Assembly: GCA_945833995.1 (NCBI GenBank)
Contig: CAMAGM010000011.1
Location: forward strand, 1-36,063
DNA from: an uncultured Prevotella sp.
GTDB taxonomy: Bacteria; Bacteroidota; Bacteroidia; Bacteroidales; Bacteroidaceae
Direction of reading: 5' to 3'
Length of the DNA: 36,063 bases
Every line of letters begins with the position of its first letter. Positions within the stretch are counted from its first letter, which is position 1. Under the pieces are notes generated by a model. It was given only the letters and a program-made list of their open reading frames with translations. It ran no database searches and had not been told where the DNA came from. Shown piece after piece: positions 34,485 to 36,063 of this stretch. The translations under genes were made by a program, and so were the position numbers.

Positions 34485-35078
34485 ATGATGACAAACAATG
34501 AAAACAACAACGAGTTGGACGTTATGCGCCAGCAACTCGAAATTCTAAAAAATAAGCTCAACGAGCAGACTATTGTCAACGACAGGCTGATACGTAAGGC
34601 AATGTCGCGCAAGATGTCGTGGATCATGAGGTATATCTGGTTTGAGCTCCTTCTCCTAATTCCTTTGGCAACGGTTTGCTTCGTGTTCATGAAACTCGTC
34701 GTGCCGTCAATCTCATGGTTCCCAATCATAGGCATTATCTTGCTGATGCTTGCAGATGTGTTGCTGGACTTCTATGTCAACCGCACATCAGAAAAAGACT
34801 GGCAAAGCGAGAACCTCGTCGAGACAGGACACAGGCTGGTTTGGATGAAGCGCATGCGCTGGTGGCAGCTTGCCATCTCACTACCTATTGCCATTGCCCT
34901 ATTCGCTTGGTATTTCAGTGGGTTCACCGAGAACGAGATGCTTCAAAGCATGATTGCCGGTGGCATAGTCGGAGGAATCGTTGGATTCTGCATAGGCATC
35001 TACATTCTCATCAAGATGAACCACACCAACGACGAGCTTATACAGCAAATTCACGACCTTACAAAAGAGGAATTTTAA
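34485..35078 (+). CDS. Membrane protein, candidate anti-sigma partner
   Basis: A 197-residue inner-membrane protein I do not assign to a named family. The N-terminal 45 residues are charged with heptad spacing (LDVMRQQLEILKNKLNEQTI), probably a cytoplasmic coiled coil. Four hydrophobic segments follow (about 52-72, 77-97, 126-144 and 157-178), the last rich in glycine (GGIVGGIVGFCIGIYILI), and a short charged tail ends the chain. No zinc-binding HxxxCxxC of classical anti-sigma factors is present. Its position directly behind the sigma gene and its cytoplasmic N-terminal helix suggest it holds or senses for the sigma factor; this is inference from context. Confidence 0.7.
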   Translation: MMTNNENNNELDVMRQQLEILKNKLNEQTIVNDRLIRKAMSRKMSWIMRYIWFELLLLIPLATVCFVFMKLVVPSISWFPIIGIILLMLADVLLDFYVNRTSEKDWQSENLVETGHRLVWMKRMRWWQLAISLPIAIALFAWYFSGFTENEMLQSMIAGGIVGGIVGFCIGIYILIKMNHTNDELIQQIHDLTKEEF

Positions 35079-35104
35079 ACGTTTAATCAAAAAATAAAAG
35101 TATT

Positions 35105-36013
35105 ATGTTCAGAAAAATTGCTATCACTGCCATCATGCTCAAATTGAGCATCCTTGGCATCAATGCCCAACTGCTCTACAAGATCAGCGGTAAGGACATC
35201 AAGAAACCATCCTACATCGTAGGCACATTCCACGTCGCTCCAGCGTCGTTCGTCGATTCCATCCCTGGACTGCGTGCCGCAATGGACGAGACCGAGCAGG
35301 TTTGCGGCGAGCTTGACATGAAGGACATGATGAGTCCTGAGGGTATTCAGAAAATGATGGCGGCTATGATGCTCGAGGGCGACAAGACCTTAAAGGACAT
35401 TCTCACAGCCGACGAGATGAACCGTCTCAACGCCTATCTTCGTGAGATGCTCACCATCGACTTAACCAACCCTATGCTTGAACAGCAGATGGGCAAGATG
35501 TCGCCTGCCGCTCTCGCACAACAGATGACTGTCTTGGCTTATATGAAGAAGACTCCAGGGTTCAACCTACAAGACCTCATCGACAACACGTTCCAGAAAT
35601 ATGCCCAGGAGAAGCAGAAGCCAATCATTGGTCTTGAGACTCTCGACTTCCAGATCAACACCCTCTTCAAGGGCAAGACAATAGAGCGTCAGAAGGAGTT
35701 GCTCCTCTGTATGGTTGATAATCCAAAGTACAACGAGCAAATGCTCGACGAGATGGCAAAGGCTTACTTTGCCCTCAACCTCAACAAGCTAAAGGAGCTG
35801 ATGGACGAGAAGGAGAACAACCAGTGCGACTCCACTCCTGCCGAGGAAGACGCAATGTTTGGAAAGCGCAACCGCGACTGGCTCACAAAGATGCCTGCCA
35901 TGATGTCTGCAAAATCTACTCTCTTCCATGTTGGAGCAGGCCATCTGCCAGGCGACAATGGTGTGCTGAAGCTCCTGACCGATGCCGGCTACACCGTTGA
36001 GGCAGTAAAATAA
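35105..36013 (+). CDS. TraB/GumN-family protein
   Basis: A 302-residue exported protein of the TraB/GumN (Tiki-like) group, whose animal relatives are metalloproteases. The signal peptide is at 1-21 (GINAQ). The N-terminal motif YIVGTFHVAP carries the conserved GxxH, GELDM supplies the following acidic group, and near the C-terminus FHVGAGHLPGDNGVLKLL holds the second GxxH motif. The middle is helical and Met-rich (GIQKMMAAMMLEGDK), including KPIIGLETLDFQ. Enzymatic activity in bacteria is not settled. It is third in a run with the sigma factor and membrane protein (26-base gap), which suggests an envelope-stress function. Confidence 0.87.
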   Translation: MFRKIAITAIMLKLSILGINAQLLYKISGKDIKKPSYIVGTFHVAPASFVDSIPGLRAAMDETEQVCGELDMKDMMSPEGIQKMMAAMMLEGDKTLKDILTADEMNRLNAYLREMLTIDLTNPMLEQQMGKMSPAALAQQMTVLAYMKKTPGFNLQDLIDNTFQKYAQEKQKPIIGLETLDFQINTLFKGKTIERQKELLLCMVDNPKYNEQMLDEMAKAYFALNLNKLKELMDEKENNQCDSTPAEEDAMFGKRNRDWLTKMPAMMSAKSTLFHVGAGHLPGDNGVLKLLTDAGYTVEAVK

Positions 36014-36033
36014 CTCAACTTTCGGAAGTGATG

Positions 36034-36063
36034 GAAGTTAAAGAAGTTAAAGGAGTTAAAGGA
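36034..36063. repeat. 9-bp tandem repeat GAAGTTAAA
   Basis: GAAGTTAAA at 36034-36042 and 36043-36051, GGAGTTAAA at 36052-36060, then GGA at the window end, so the array may continue beyond it. The same word occurs near 5791-5811. Confidence 0.6.

Noticed and set aside
1..36063. tRNA, rRNA, insertion sequence, prophage or restriction genes
   Set aside because: Reading both strands I found no cloverleaf-like gene, transposase, integrase or phage gene; I could not run a covariance search.

Overview
The window looks like a chromosomal segment from a Bacteroidetes species close to Prevotella (Prevotellaceae). Reasons: at least eight genes are preceded by the phylum's -7 promoter box TAnnTTTG, often with a TTG or TTTG box 19 to 21 bases upstream; LptD has the Bacteroidetes form; the secreted pectinases end in the KG-(I/L/V)-(Y/F)-(I/V)...NGKK tail common in Prevotella; and the exopolysaccharide exporter is a long multi-SLBB protein. 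I see no rRNA, tRNA, insertion sequence, prophage or CRISPR array.

Layout. (1) 1-5321, minus strand: a biotin-enzyme type carboxyltransferase, a small HD-domain hydrolase and the outer-membrane LPS translocon LptD. (2) 5322-5884: a gene-free stretch with a nested inverted repeat. (3) 5885-13452, plus strand: a tight pectin operon made of a GH28-GH105 fusion, a multidomain CE8 pectin methylesterase and a PL1-type pectate lyase. (4) 13585-25729: an exopolysaccharide locus with a six-SLBB exporter, a Wzz-type protein without kinase, a Wzx flippase, a Wzy-like polymerase, two GT4 enzymes, a WbsX/GH99-like protein, a glucuronyl C5-epimerase homologue, a GT2 enzyme behind its own promoter, and a convergent initiating sugar-phosphate transferase. 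(5) 25878-27146: a GH53 endo-galactanase, again a pectin enzyme. (6) 27216-36013: housekeeping and regulatory genes, namely a Crp/Fnr regulator, lepA, a small lipoprotein, yebC, pheT, and an ECF sigma factor, membrane protein and TraB/GumN-like protein in one run.

How the parts fit. CE8 would remove methyl esters from homogalacturonan, PL1 would cut it, and the GH28-GH105 fusion would trim saturated and unsaturated ends; GH53 would attack the galactan side chains of rhamnogalacturonan I. No SusC/SusD pair or hybrid two-component regulator is in the window, so uptake and sensing must lie elsewhere. The polysaccharide locus has the core parts of a Wzx/Wzy pathway. Its most notable member is the C5-epimerase homologue, which predicts a uronic-acid polymer possibly containing iduronate. 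The centre of this locus is visibly more AT-rich than the pectin genes (about 33% G+C counted over 17521-17580 against about 58% over 6301-6360), which fits an exchangeable cassette between pectin genes.
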